From the NCBI GenBank assembly GCA_902141825.1, contig CABFPG010000008.1:186001-250000 (forward strand): DNA of 64,000 nt, read 5' to 3'. This DNA is from Thalassocella blandensis. Lineage in GTDB: Bacteria > Pseudomonadota > Gammaproteobacteria > Pseudomonadales > Cellvibrionaceae. Below are positions 7,596-16,973 of this stretch, one piece after another; the first letter of the stretch is position 1; each line of letters begins with the position of its first letter. The notes under the pieces were generated by a model that was given only the letters and a program-made list of their open reading frames with translations, was not told the origin of the DNA and ran no database searches. Position numbers and translations under genes: made by a program.

Positions 7596-10280
7596 TTAAA
7601 ATTTAACGGTGTAATCAACAAACAAAACGCGACCGGTATTGTCATACAAATCATAGGTGTCAGACTCAAATGTACCATTTGAAGACAACACAGGATCTTC
7701 ATTCGTAAGGTTCCTTGCCCCCACTTTTATAATACCTATATCACCCGCATCAAAAGAATAATGAGCAGTCATTGTTGTCCATGCATCCAACTCGTCATTA
7801 GAATGAGAATAAGTTATCTGGTCACCATTTACAGAAACCTCATTACCTCCTGCATGTGGGCCAATATAATCAATTACCCACCCGACAGAGTGACTTCCCA
7901 AACTCCAACCCAAGGCAAACTGCCCTCTAGTGGTTGGATTCAAATAAAACCCAGTAACATCTTGGATAAACCCGGTTGGATAAATCTTTTCCTCATATGA
8001 CAGCTGCTCCGCCACAAAGGCATCAAAAGTAAATGTTCCCACACCAGAGCTAACCAAACCGGACAACTTAATATCCAGGCCTTCAGCATTTAACTCTCCC
8101 GAATTATCATATGTGGAGAAAGCTTCATCTATCCTACCCCCTGCCGTTAAACGGTCCACGCTCAAACCTGGAATAGTATCGAAATCAACCCCGGCAACTT
8201 CAGCATACACAAGATCCTGTATAGTCCACTGTCGCACAACATCACTAACTTTAACACTCCAAAAACCAGCATCTACACTCCAGCCAGGCGTAAACTCCCA
8301 ATTAAACCCTAAGCTAAAGGTTTCTGAAGATTCTGCATCCAAATCTTCATTTGATGCATAATAAGTGTCAGCCTGCGTTGTAGGACAATCAGCGGGTGAA
8401 ATATCTGATGCTTCACATCGAACATAATCCTTCACGAAGTCAGCAGAAAATTGCTCTGGTCCATACAACTGATCCAAACTCGGCGCTCGGAACCCCTGAC
8501 TCCAACGAGAGCGAAGTGTTACACTTTCTATCACCTCATAACTAACACTCAGAGAAGGCGACACCTTGGAACCAAAATCACTATAATCGTCATAACGGAC
8601 AGCGGCATTCACTTCCATATTAGACATTACAGGTATTGCAGCTTCAGCAAAAACAGCAGTAACGTCTCGGTTGCCAGATGATGAATTTCCCGCACTTCCA
8701 CCAACAAACCCACTCTCCGATGCTCTGTCATACTTGTTTTGATAGCGAGTATCGAATTGTTCGGCGCCAACAAGAAGATAAGAGTCTCCAGCACCGAATA
8801 AGTCTCCAATATTAAATTGAAGCTGAGCGTAGACCTTAGTCATTGCAGTATAATTATCTTGTGTTGTTGTTGCGCTCATGGCGCCAGCACCTTCGGGAGA
8901 AAAGGGGTCAATGCCTTGACTTAAGACATAATCAATCCCAGGAATAGACAAGTAATAGTAACCAAACTCTTTCGAGTCATAACGACTACTTTGAACATAA
9001 ACATCGTACTTAATATCTTCCGATATATCGCCACGCAGTCCTCCCACAAAATCCATTTGAATATCTGTGACCTCGTTGTCACGAGTCCCGATATTGGTCC
9101 AACGATATAACCCGGTGAGCTCATAATCTTCTGTAATGGAACCATCAGCCAAAAGCGCATCGATATCGAAAGGCACATCCGAATAATCCGCAGGCATATT
9201 ATCCCAATTGGCAGCAGGAGGCGCATATCGTCCAAAAGACTTGACTTGAGACACTAAAGCAGTACTGTAAAATTCAATCCTGTCGGATAAGTCGTACTTG
9301 CCGCTCACATATACGCTTTTTCGATCTAAGCCAGCCTTATTAGCAGCAGCATTCGCATACCCATACATACAGTATGTGTCTGTACCAGACTCCCCACCCC
9401 AATCAAGGTCCGCATTTACCTCACCAAGCCACACGCCTCCAGCTTCAGGACAGCTCGTTGCAGCCAATACCTGATCAAACTTTGTGTTAGGATCAAACAA
9501 TGCAATAGAACGCCCATAATATGAATAACCATTAGTCTCTCCACTATAAGCATCAATATAACCATTGCCATTAGCGTCTGTTACACTTGGAGCAGTGTAA
9601 TCACGGTCAGAATCAAATATAGGATCTCGTCGACTATATTCTGCTGCTACAAACAAACTACCTCGCTCTCCTTCACCTCCAGCTATAATATTAAATCCCT
9701 CTTCCACACCATCATCTTCCGAGCGGTCCCCATAACTAACGTTAAATTGAACTCCGTCAAAAGAATCCCGCATCATCATATTAACCACACCTGCTACGGC
9801 ATCTGAACCATACACAGCTGACCCACCGTCAGCCATGATATCAGCACGCTCTATTGCAGCCATCGGGATCATATTTATGTTTATAGAGCTTGCACCTGCG
9901 TTTGGCGAGCCGGTCATTCTGCGGCCATTTAGCAACACTAATGTTCTTGAGTCTCCAAGCCCACGAAGATCTATATGCGCATTTGACTGAGCTGAGCTAC
10001 CTGATCTTTCATTAAATGAACCCAATGTATTCAAGGGTGAAGAGCGCAACACATCAGCAACACTCTGAACGCTCAAATTTTCTATTTGAACACGATCCAG
10101 TGAAACCATCTGCGAAGCGGAATCCAAATTTGAGCTTCGAACAATACGAGAGCCAGTAACAGTAACCTCTTCAATTGCCTGCTGATTGTCCTGAGCGTAA
10201 GCAATGTTGCTGGAAACCAATAATGGAGCTGCAACGCCTATCACACTTTGAATCGCAGATGCGAGTATTTTCTTTTTCAT
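7596..10280 (-). CDS. TonB-dependent receptor, no STN domain
   Basis: An 894-residue outer-membrane receptor. The signal peptide ends at 'SSNIAYA' (about residue 29). The TonB box region reads 'IEEVTVTGSRIV'. The plug (about 50-180) contains 'LRGLGDSRTLVLLNGRRM' and 'ADGGSAVYGSDAVAGVVN', the variant widespread in Cellvibrionaceae and Alteromonadales carbohydrate or peptide receptors. The beta-barrel runs to the terminal Phe ('DYTVKF'). No STN domain is present, so it should import its ligand without direct sigma signalling. The ligand is unknown. A good terminator follows, and a methyltransferase gene lies just beyond it. Confidence 0.92.
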   Translation of the reverse strand: MKKKILASAIQSVIGVAAPLLVSSNIAYAQDNQQAIEEVTVTGSRIVRSSNLDSASQMVSLDRVQIENLSVQSVADVLRSSPLNTLGSFNERSGSSAQSNAHIDLRGLGDSRTLVLLNGRRMTGSPNAGASSININMIPMAAIERADIMADGGSAVYGSDAVAGVVNMMMRDSFDGVQFNVSYGDRSEDDGVEEGFNIIAGGEGERGSLFVAAEYSRRDPIFDSDRDYTAPSVTDANGNGYIDAYSGETNGYSYYGRSIALFDPNTKFDQVLAATSCPEAGGVWLGEVNADLDWGGESGTDTYCMYGYANAAANKAGLDRKSVYVSGKYDLSDRIEFYSTALVSQVKSFGRYAPPAANWDNMPADYSDVPFDIDALLADGSITEDYELTGLYRWTNIGTRDNEVTDIQMDFVGGLRGDISEDIKYDVYVQSSRYDSKEFGYYYLSIPGIDYVLSQGIDPFSPEGAGAMSATTTQDNYTAMTKVYAQLQFNIGDLFGAGDSYLLVGAEQFDTRYQNKYDRASESGFVGGSAGNSSSGNRDVTAVFAEAAIPVMSNMEVNAAVRYDDYSDFGSKVSPSLSVSYEVIESVTLRSRWSQGFRAPSLDQLYGPEQFSADFVKDYVRCEASDISPADCPTTQADTYYASNEDLDAESSETFSLGFNWEFTPGWSVDAGFWSVKVSDVVRQWTIQDLVYAEVAGVDFDTIPGLSVDRLTAGGRIDEAFSTYDNSGELNAEGLDIKLSGLVSSGVGTFTFDAFVAEQLSYEEKIYPTGFIQDVTGFYLNPTTRGQFALGWSLGSHSVGWVIDYIGPHAGGNEVSVNGDQITYSHSNDELDAWTTMTAHYSFDAGDIGIIKVGARNLTNEDPVLSSNGTFESDTYDLYDNTGRVLFVDYTVKF

Positions 10281-10597
10281 AGAATTTCCCCAAGCTTTTA
10301 TACATTAAAAATGTAAAATGTTATCTATAACGCCTTTAGTTAGCGAATGTATAAGGTCAACATCAAAACCGTCGCTGCCCTGAATGCAACAAGCAATGAT
10401 CGTTAGATATAACAACGAACAGTTCACAGCACTCCTCAAAAAACTTAAAGCTACACGACATACTTTTGTAATTTATTTTCGAGTGATACAGTTTTGATCG
10501 TTCTGAACTAGCATTTCTTTATCATCCATGTATAAACGGAAATAATTTGCCCATTTTTTATTTCCTTTTCCGTAATACAAAATACCAGGAGCTCTTA
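10281..10597. other. Divergent promoter region, TonB receptor / yhgN
   Basis: 317 bases between the minus-strand receptor and the plus-strand MarC-family gene. It must carry both promoters. I see no clear operator, repeat or small gene in it. Confidence 0.4.
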
Positions 10598-11188
10598 GTG
10601 GAAACTTTCACAATGTTAACTGCCTTTACAACACTGTTTTTTGTAATGGATCCACTCGGCAACATCCCCATCTTTCTTTCCACACTGAAAGAAATTCCGG
10701 GGGATCGCCACCGGCAAATAATTATTCGGGAGTTACTCATTGCCCTTGGAGTACTTCTCGTTTTCTTATTTGCTGGTAAGCAATTGTTAACGTTTTTAGG
10801 ATTAAGTCAACCTGCGATAGGAATAGCAGGCGCCATTGTTCTTTTCCTTATCGCAGTAAAAATGATTTTCCCCCAAAAAGGAGGAATTATGGGCGGGAAT
10901 CACGCCGGCGAGCCATTCATTGTTCCTCTTGCTATCCCCTGTGTTGCAGGCCCTTCCACCATGGCTATTTTAATGCTGCTTGCTAGTACAGGTGAGAATA
11001 TCTTTCAGTGGGTGTTGGCTTTGCTGGCCGCGTGGACTTTATCCAGTGTGATACTGCTGCTGTCTACCAAGCTACTAAAAATTCTAGGGGACAGAGGATT
11101 AACAGCTATTGAAAGGCTGATGGGAATGGTGCTGGTCATGATTTCGGTACAAATGATGCTAAATGGTTTGAAAAGCTATTTAAGTTGA
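10598..11188 (+). CDS. yhgN: MarC/YhgN family inner-membrane protein
   Basis: A 196-residue protein with about six membrane helices, very close in pattern to E. coli YhgN: 'FFVMDPLGNIPIFLSTLKEI', 'AIGIAGAIVLFLIAVKMIF', 'EPFIVPLAIPCVAGPSTMA' and 'ERLMGMVLVMISVQMMLNGL'. The family (MarC, UPF0056) has no proven transport substrate. The GTG at 10598 is chosen because AGGAG at 10587-10591 stands six bases before it; an upstream frame start at 10547 would add 17 unlikely residues, and the ATG at 10613 is a shorter option. It is transcribed away from the neighbouring TonB receptor and appears to be a single gene. Confidence 0.9.
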   Translation: METFTMLTAFTTLFFVMDPLGNIPIFLSTLKEIPGDRHRQIIIRELLIALGVLLVFLFAGKQLLTFLGLSQPAIGIAGAIVLFLIAVKMIFPQKGGIMGGNHAGEPFIVPLAIPCVAGPSTMAILMLLASTGENIFQWVLALLAAWTLSSVILLLSTKLLKILGDRGLTAIERLMGMVLVMISVQMMLNGLKSYLS

Positions 11189-11274
11189 GCCAAAACGCTC
11201 TTTTCTTAAAACAACCTGCCTACATCCATTTACCCTCATAAACACGTCGCTTTTTTAATCACATAACAATGCAA

Positions 11275-11305
11275 TGGCTTCAGCCGCCGAAAGAGACTGA
11301 AGCCA
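11275..11305 (-). terminator. Inverted repeat after the M2 peptidase gene
   Basis: TGGCTTCAG (11275-11283) pairs with CTGAAGCCA (11297-11305) across a 13-base loop, 19 bases past the stop codon of the minus-strand M2 peptidase gene and facing yhgN. The T-run is poor, so the terminator call is tentative. Confidence 0.45.
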
Positions 11306-11323
11306 AACTGCAATACTCAAGTA

Positions 11324-13192
11324 TTACCAGCCACACTGACGGTCTTTATTTTGCTCATCCAACCATGTTTTAAGGGGTGCAAAGTAATCAACAATAGCGC
11401 TTGCATCGAGTTCCCGCTGACCGGTAATTGCTTCCATAGCATCGGGCCATGGTTTACTGGAACCCATTTCCAACATGGCGATTAGTTTTTCCCCCGCTTT
11501 TTGATTGGCATAAATTGAACAGCGAGGCAAAGACCCCTCGTAACCAGCGGCATCACAAAGTGCTTTGTGGAACTGGAACTGCTGGATAAAGGCCAGGAAA
11601 TAACGGGAATAAGGAGTGTTCCCCGGGATATGGTATTTAGCTCCCGGATCAAAATCTGCTTCTGAACGGTCTACTGGCGCCACGATACCCTGGTATTTTT
11701 CGCGCAGCTCCCACCAGCCTTTGTTGTAATCTTCTGGAGCCAGCTCACCGCTAAAGACCTGCCAGCGCCATTTATCGACTAAAAGACCAAAAGGCAAAAA
11801 CGCAATTTTATCAAGCGCCAGCTTTAACAGGCTTGGAAGATCTTCATCTTCTGGCGGTTCTTTATCCAGCAAACCAATCTCTACCAGATAGCTTGGCGTG
11901 ATAGATAGTGAGATTGTGTCACCCACGGCCTCATGAAATCCGTCATTGGCGCTACCACGAAACAGGATGCTTTGCTGATTATATGCACGCTGATAATAAT
12001 TGTGCCCCAACTCGTGGTGGATCGTCTGAAAATCTTCAGCATTTTTATTGATACACATTTTGATCCGAAGATCATCTACATTATCAATATCCCACGCGCT
12101 TGCATGACACACCACATCCCTATCGGCAGGCTTCACAAATAGCGAGCGCTCCCAAAAAGTTTCAGGCAAAGGGGCAAAGCCTAGCGAAGAAAAGAATGCT
12201 TCACCCGTTTTGATCATATCAATTTCAGACATACCCGACTTTTCAATGAGCTGAGTTAAGTCATAGCTGGCTTTGGCATCTTCAGGCTTAACCAAATCAT
12301 AAGTATTGCTCCAGGTCTGCGCCCACATATTACCCAATAAATGCGCAGGTATTTTGCCAGTCTTTGGTACAATATCATCGCCATAGTGCTCATTTAATTT
12401 GGCTCTCACATGGCAATGCAAGGCCTCATACAGCGGTTTAACCCGCTCCCACTGGCGATCCATGTCGGCGGCAAATGCATCTGGAGCCATGTCATACTTT
12501 GCGCGCCAAAGCACACTTAAGTTGTCATAACCAAGCGCCTGAGCACCGGCGTTGGCAATGTCCACTTGCTGCTGATAGAGCTCTCGCATTGGCGGAGAGA
12601 CCGTTCGCCAACCAGCCCACAACTCTTTCAATAGCGCCGCATCATGGCTATTGGTGAAAATTTTACCCATGTCCTGCAGGTCATAGCACTTATCGTCGTT
12701 ACAATATTTACCTTTGCCATACATCGCCTGCATTTTAGATCCAATTTCGGCCAGCTTCCCAGCTTGCTCAGGATCTTCAGGCGCGGGTAATACGATTTCA
12801 AGTTTGAGCTTGTCCAGCTTTCTGCGCGTCTCTGCATCCAGAGTCAAAGCGTCATACTTCGCGGCTTCTTTCGCCAATCTTACTGACAGCAAGGTAAACT
12901 CTTTACTGGCTTTCGTTTCCAGGTACTGGCTGTCGTAATTGATGAAGTTACTTGCCAGCCATGAAGCGCGGCCAAGGTACTCCGACGCTTCTGTAATTTC
13001 TTTTTCCGCATTCACTAAAAATGCTTTTGCCATTTCTGCTGTAACCGCCGAGCTTTCCGTTGCCACAGCTTTTTGAGAAACATCTTTACTGGGGGCAGTA
13101 TCGGCCCGATCATCCTTGCAGGAAGCCAGGCCAAATAGACAGATACAGGTTAGTGCCAGGGTACTGGTAAAATTTTTATTTCGATCAGTCAC
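11324..13192 (-). CDS. M2-family dipeptidyl carboxypeptidase (ACE-like) lipoprotein
   Basis: A 622-residue zinc metallopeptidase of family M2, which removes C-terminal dipeptides. The zinc site HELGH is at 393-397 and the third ligand is likely E421 in 'GFHEAVGDTI'. The N terminus is a lipoprotein signal with lipobox 'GLASC' near residue 25, so the enzyme is probably anchored in the periplasm. Length fits bacterial one-domain ACE homologues. The start is GTG with GGAGAA five bases before it. It lies 230 bases downstream of a POT peptide transporter gene on the same strand, separated by a strong terminator. The pair suggests trimming of peptides in the periplasm and uptake of the resulting di- and tripeptides. 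Confidence 0.93.
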   Translation of the reverse strand: MTDRNKNFTSTLALTCICLFGLASCKDDRADTAPSKDVSQKAVATESSAVTAEMAKAFLVNAEKEITEASEYLGRASWLASNFINYDSQYLETKASKEFTLLSVRLAKEAAKYDALTLDAETRRKLDKLKLEIVLPAPEDPEQAGKLAEIGSKMQAMYGKGKYCNDDKCYDLQDMGKIFTNSHDAALLKELWAGWRTVSPPMRELYQQQVDIANAGAQALGYDNLSVLWRAKYDMAPDAFAADMDRQWERVKPLYEALHCHVRAKLNEHYGDDIVPKTGKIPAHLLGNMWAQTWSNTYDLVKPEDAKASYDLTQLIEKSGMSEIDMIKTGEAFFSSLGFAPLPETFWERSLFVKPADRDVVCHASAWDIDNVDDLRIKMCINKNAEDFQTIHHELGHNYYQRAYNQQSILFRGSANDGFHEAVGDTISLSITPSYLVEIGLLDKEPPEDEDLPSLLKLALDKIAFLPFGLLVDKWRWQVFSGELAPEDYNKGWWELREKYQGIVAPVDRSEADFDPGAKYHIPGNTPYSRYFLAFIQQFQFHKALCDAAGYEGSLPRCSIYANQKAGEKLIAMLEMGSSKPWPDAMEAITGQRELDASAIVDYFAPLKTWLDEQNKDRQCGW

Positions 13193-13360
13193 AGGAATTC
13201 TCCACCGACTTGAAGTTAAATTATTGGATGGGTTTAAAGGGTTGCTTCGCTCACAGGGTCCGAATTTAGCACACTAAAATACAAGCACTAAACCCACCGC
13301 AACACTCTAAAAAAGAAAACAAAACTGCCAGTAGCAATTTATAAATGAAAATAGATAAAT

Positions 13361-13413
13361 TAAAAAAATTTCGCCAGCGACTTCGGCGCCAATAAAACGC
13401 CGAAACCGTTGGC
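13361..13413 (-). terminator. Strong terminator after the POT transporter gene
   Basis: A 16-bp stem with three mismatches or G-T pairs: 13373-13388 pairs with 13398-13413 around a 9-base loop, and the core TTCGGCG/CGCCGAA is perfect. On the minus strand it is followed by a seven-T run (plus-strand A at 13362-13368), as expected for Rho-independent termination. Confidence 0.8.
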
Positions 13414-13422
13414 AACTCACAC

Positions 13423-14961
13423 TTAATTTGTGACTTTTACTGCTCCTTCATGAAGATGCTCTTTCGGCTCCTCATCACGAGTGCCGGGCAACCGCTCCCA
13501 AAAACGAGTTTTAGCAACAAACACCAAAATTGCGCCGCCGATAAACATCGTAAACAACGCGATTTCCAAATAAAGCCCTGGCATCTCTTCCACATTATTT
13601 GGATCAAAATTACCCGCCAAAATACCTGCAACCACACTTCCAATGGAATAGGTTAAAACAAATACCCCCATCATTTGCCCGGAATATCGCTTCGGCGACA
13701 GTTTGCTCACTGCACTTAAAGCCACAGGACTCAAGCACAACTCACCAACAGTATGCAAAAAATAAGTTGCGACCAGCCAGTAAGGAGCAACTTTTAATCC
13801 ACTCGCAGCAAGTTGAGCGGCAAAAAACATCACCAAAAACCCTGTGGCCATAATGATCAGGCCTACCGCAGATTTGAAACCATAAGACGGGGTAATCATT
13901 TTTTTACCCAACATCATCCAAAAATATGCGAAAAATGGTGAAAGAATGACAATAAAAATAGAGTTGGCAGACTGTAACCACTCAGGCGGAATCTCAAAAG
14001 TCCCCACAATTCGATCAGTATAATCCTGCCCAAACAAATTTAACGACGAGCCCGCTTGCTCAAATCCACACCAGAAAAAGATGGAAGCTAGACACACCAG
14101 AAACAGAGCACCAAGACGACGCTTTTCATTGCCATCAAGCCCTCCCAGAAAAAAAATGCCCGCGTAGTAGAGCAGAAAAACAGCTGCAAATATGGTCGCT
14201 ACATGCTGCGCAATCGCTTGTGGCGACAATACCAGAGACCCGGTTAACATCAACGTCGTGACAACACCAACAACAAACAACACCGCAACAATCGCAGTCC
14301 ATGCTGTTTTTGTTGCTTTAGGAGAAAGCTTAATTGTTGGCTCAGCACCAGCACCTCCCATTTTATATAGGGTACGTCTATATTGGATCAAACCAATTGC
14401 CATACCTACAGCGGCTGCACCAAACGCCCAATGCCATCCAACATTGATTCGAAGATAACCGCATACAAAATTACCGATTATTGACCCGAGGTTAATACCC
14501 AAATAATAGATCGTATACCCACTGTCACGTCGCTGATCATCAGACGAATACAGCGATCCAACTAAAGCGCCAATATTGGGCTTCAACAAACCGGTCCCCA
14601 AAACCACGAGAATCAGACCGATAAAAAACGTGCTTTCATCAGGAATAGCCAAAACAATGTGGCCACACATAATAATAATGCCGCCGTACCAAACAGCTCT
14701 CTGCCCCCCCAGTAAACGGTCAGCCATCCAGCCACCGGGCAACCCCATAAAATATACCGCACCGGTATAAAGACCATAAATGGCAGTTGCAGATGCGACG
14801 GTAATCCCCAAACCACCTTCCTGCACAGTAGCCGTCATAAACAGCACAAGCATGGCTCGCATGCCGTAGTAACTCATGCGCTCCCACATTTCGGTAAAAA
14901 ATAAAGTTTGCAACCCGGCAGGGTTGCCAAAAAATGCTGTATCTAAATTCTTATTCGTCAT
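13423..14961 (-). CDS. Proton-dependent oligopeptide transporter, POT/PTR family
   Basis: A 512-residue inner-membrane carrier of the major facilitator superfamily. The family hallmark ExxER is at residues 24-28 ('FFTEMWERMSYYGMRAML'), needed for proton coupling. The second signature is seen in 'DSGYTIYYLGINLGSIIGNF'. About 12-14 hydrophobic helices fill the sequence, like the DtpA/DtpB group. It imports di- and tripeptides with protons. The downstream gene on the same strand encodes an M2 dipeptidyl carboxypeptidase lipoprotein, a natural supplier of dipeptides. A strong terminator between them suggests separate or partly coupled transcription. Confidence 0.94.
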   Translation of the reverse strand: MTNKNLDTAFFGNPAGLQTLFFTEMWERMSYYGMRAMLVLFMTATVQEGGLGITVASATAIYGLYTGAVYFMGLPGGWMADRLLGGQRAVWYGGIIIMCGHIVLAIPDESTFFIGLILVVLGTGLLKPNIGALVGSLYSSDDQRRDSGYTIYYLGINLGSIIGNFVCGYLRINVGWHWAFGAAAVGMAIGLIQYRRTLYKMGGAGAEPTIKLSPKATKTAWTAIVAVLFVVGVVTTLMLTGSLVLSPQAIAQHVATIFAAVFLLYYAGIFFLGGLDGNEKRRLGALFLVCLASIFFWCGFEQAGSSLNLFGQDYTDRIVGTFEIPPEWLQSANSIFIVILSPFFAYFWMMLGKKMITPSYGFKSAVGLIIMATGFLVMFFAAQLAASGLKVAPYWLVATYFLHTVGELCLSPVALSAVSKLSPKRYSGQMMGVFVLTYSIGSVVAGILAGNFDPNNVEEMPGLYLEIALFTMFIGGAILVFVAKTRFWERLPGTRDEEPKEHLHEGAVKVTN

Positions 14962-15221
14962 TATGTTGAGACTCCCAGCAACGACACTTTTTAGCGGTTT
15001 TTAAAATTATTTAATTAGCGGGTTCAAAATGCTCAGTTAACACAGAACCCCAAAATATGAATTTATATACTAACGGTCATTCTCTAAGCCACCTCAAGAA
15101 TCTTTAACGTCCGCCTATAAATTACGCTATTTTCGATAATCACTTGATCATTTTTTGACGCAGCTTAGCCTGATGCGGATGGTCATTCAAGCAAAGCCAA
15201 GCAAAACGAAAACGGAGCACA

Positions 15222-16070
15222 CTATTTAACCAGGCCGCTCACTGGCACATCACAACACTGATTGAGAGGCTTTCCGCTCCCACACACACAAGGATCAAGC
15301 TGTACGCGTGACAAACCTTTTTTAATAGACTCCGCATCTTGCCGATAAAACTCACACAAACTCTGATACAACCTGGGGTGTTTCGCCTCCAGCATTTCGG
15401 GCCGCTCAAAAAAATATTCAGAAGCCACAGCAAAAAACTCCTGTCGATTGGTGGCGGCGTAGTCATTGATGTTGCTCTGACCAATATCAATCGCGTCAAT
15501 CTTGGAGCGAACCAACTCAAACCAGGGGATTGAAAAGGCATAATCCTTCAAGCGCTCAGGAAAGCCATCGCACTCGCCATCCGCCATATCTATCAAATGT
15601 ACAAATTCGTGAATACCTACGTTCTGCTTATCCCTGCTGTTTTCAAATCCATAATATAAATGAGGCTTACTTAACACCAACTTGCCAGAGAGTTGCCCCG
15701 TGCCTACCATTCCAGTAATACAGGAATCTGGCTTTCCAAATTCCAGCTCTGAATTAAACGCTTGCGGCAATAAATAAACCGACTGCAAATTCAAATAATG
15801 CCAATTAGGGAAACCCCAGACGGGAATAATTGCGCTCGCCGCCACCAATAGACGATCATTGTCCGTCACGTCGCCATCACTGGACTCCACTGCCGTCGCA
15901 TACAAAAACAGCAACACACGACGATGAAAAATATCGCGATCTGCAGCATTTAAAGCGCGATAAAACGCAACTTTTTTCTGTAAAAAATCCGACCAAAGTG
16001 GTTGCCACGCAGGTAAATCCGGTGGCTTTTCACAAAACAACCAAGTCAATATCTTTTTAATCAAAGTCAT
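15222..16070 (-). CDS. MtfA-like M90 zinc peptidase with C-terminal SEC-C motif
   Basis: A 282-residue protein. The middle has the MtfA/M90 zinc motif HEFVH at 154-158 ('VGIHEFVHLIDMADGECDG'), and the upstream part matches MtfA ('VLLFLYATAVESSDGDVTDN', 'AASAIIPVWGFPNW'). In enterobacteria MtfA is a cytoplasmic aminopeptidase that binds the Mlc repressor; whether that role holds here is unknown. The extra tail, about 259-275, is a SEC-C type zinc-binding motif 'LDPCVCGSGKPLNQCC', as found at the end of SecA and in many fusion proteins. The start follows the DNA glycosylase stop codon after one base, so the two are translationally coupled. Confidence 0.87.
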   Translation of the reverse strand: MTLIKKILTWLFCEKPPDLPAWQPLWSDFLQKKVAFYRALNAADRDIFHRRVLLFLYATAVESSDGDVTDNDRLLVAASAIIPVWGFPNWHYLNLQSVYLLPQAFNSELEFGKPDSCITGMVGTGQLSGKLVLSKPHLYYGFENSRDKQNVGIHEFVHLIDMADGECDGFPERLKDYAFSIPWFELVRSKIDAIDIGQSNINDYAATNRQEFFAVASEYFFERPEMLEAKHPRLYQSLCEFYRQDAESIKKGLSRVQLDPCVCGSGKPLNQCCDVPVSGLVK

Positions 16071-16071
16071 A

Positions 16072-16575
16072 TCACTGCACTAGTTTTTTTAACAAGGACC
16101 AACGTTCCAGCTTTTCATCAAAGCTCATACGCGCATTGGCCGGGCTGGTAGAGGGCAACACATGAATATCAACATTAAAAGGCAGTTTTTGCTTTTTTAA
16201 CACATGCCGCTTAAAAAGTGCTTCAACCGATTTCCCGTTTAAACAAATTGCGTTGATATTGGCGTAATTCGCTAGTAACTCGGTAAAATCATTGGCCACT
16301 AATGATTGGTGCTGAATGGCGATATCCAGGCTGCCTTCGCGCTCCCCTCTCGCAACAACATCCCACAACGCCAATCGTTTTTTTTGCAGAGCCGCTAATC
16401 TATGAGGATATGGCTGCTGCGAATCAATCCCAAACAATTCCGCCATAATCCTCCAAAAAGCATTCTGCTTAAACGCATAATATTGCTGCACAGCGAGCGA
16501 TGCATCACCGGGCAAAGACCCCAGCACCAATACTCGGGCCGAGGGATTAATAACAGGTGGAAACGAAGATTTCAT
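16072..16575 (-). CDS. DNA glycosylase of the uracil/hypoxanthine (G:T/U mismatch) superfamily
   Basis: A 167-residue protein of the uracil-DNA glycosylase superfamily, closest in pattern to the DNA-deoxyinosine (hypoxanthine) glycosylase group. The N-terminal active-site region is 'VLVLGSLPGDASLAVQQYY' followed by 'QNAFWRIMAELFG'. The C-terminal motif 'VLPSTSPANARMSFDEKL' fits the second conserved loop. It should remove deaminated bases in the cytoplasm. The ATG at 16575 gives the usual N terminus; frame starts at 16602 (TTG) or 16593 are also possible. It precedes the MtfA-like gene with a one-base gap. Confidence 0.87.
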   Translation of the reverse strand: MKSSFPPVINPSARVLVLGSLPGDASLAVQQYYAFKQNAFWRIMAELFGIDSQQPYPHRLAALQKKRLALWDVVARGEREGSLDIAIQHQSLVANDFTELLANYANINAICLNGKSVEALFKRHVLKKQKLPFNVDIHVLPSTSPANARMSFDEKLERWSLLKKLVQ

Positions 16576-16873
16576 AACAACATCCAAAACCATACCTATC
16601 AAGACATGTCACAACGTGCGCACATGTTACTCCAGCGCCTGTCGCCAATCCGCAAATTCAAGCAGCCTCAAGCCAAAAAGCTTCGCACATATTCGTAAAA
16701 AGGTAAAAGCATAGCAAATCATTGACAGGGTCAGTGAAACTGGAAGCACAGTTGACGGTAGAGGGAAAAGAGAAATTCAAATAAATGACAGTTAACTTCT
16801 GAAGATTACACAAAAAATTGCATTAAAGAAGGCACATTAAAAGTGTGCTGATTAAGCGCGCGCTAAATAGAGA

Positions 16874-16895
16874 GTGCGCCGATTAGAGGGCGCAC
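16874..16895. repeat. GC-rich inverted repeat
   Basis: GTGCGCC (16874-16880) and GGCGCAC (16889-16895) form a perfect 7-bp stem with an 8-base loop, flanked by AATAGAGAG-like words at about 16865-16873 and 16898-16906. The function is not evident. Confidence 0.45.
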
Positions 16896-16929
16896 GGAAT
16901 AGAGAGAGAGCTAATTTCCATAAAAACAC

Positions 16930-16955
16930 AAAAAAGGCTGTATAACAGCCTTTTT
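16930..16955 (-). terminator. Terminator after the CenC-like module protein
   Basis: The stem GGCTGT/ACAGCC (about 16936-16950) is bordered by A5 and T5, so it can work in both directions. It lies about 20 bases past the stop codon of the minus-strand gene. Confidence 0.8.
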
Positions 16956-16973
16956 ATTCAACGTATTCAGAGT

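Larger units (their letters stand above)
16576..16973. other. Intergenic region with GC-rich hairpin and terminator
   Basis: About 400 bases. It holds the promoter side of the glycosylase gene, a GC-rich inverted repeat at 16874-16895 (GTGCGCC/GGCGCAC) in a purine-rich stretch with repeated AATAGAGAG, and the terminator at 16930-16955. I see no gene. Confidence 0.45.
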
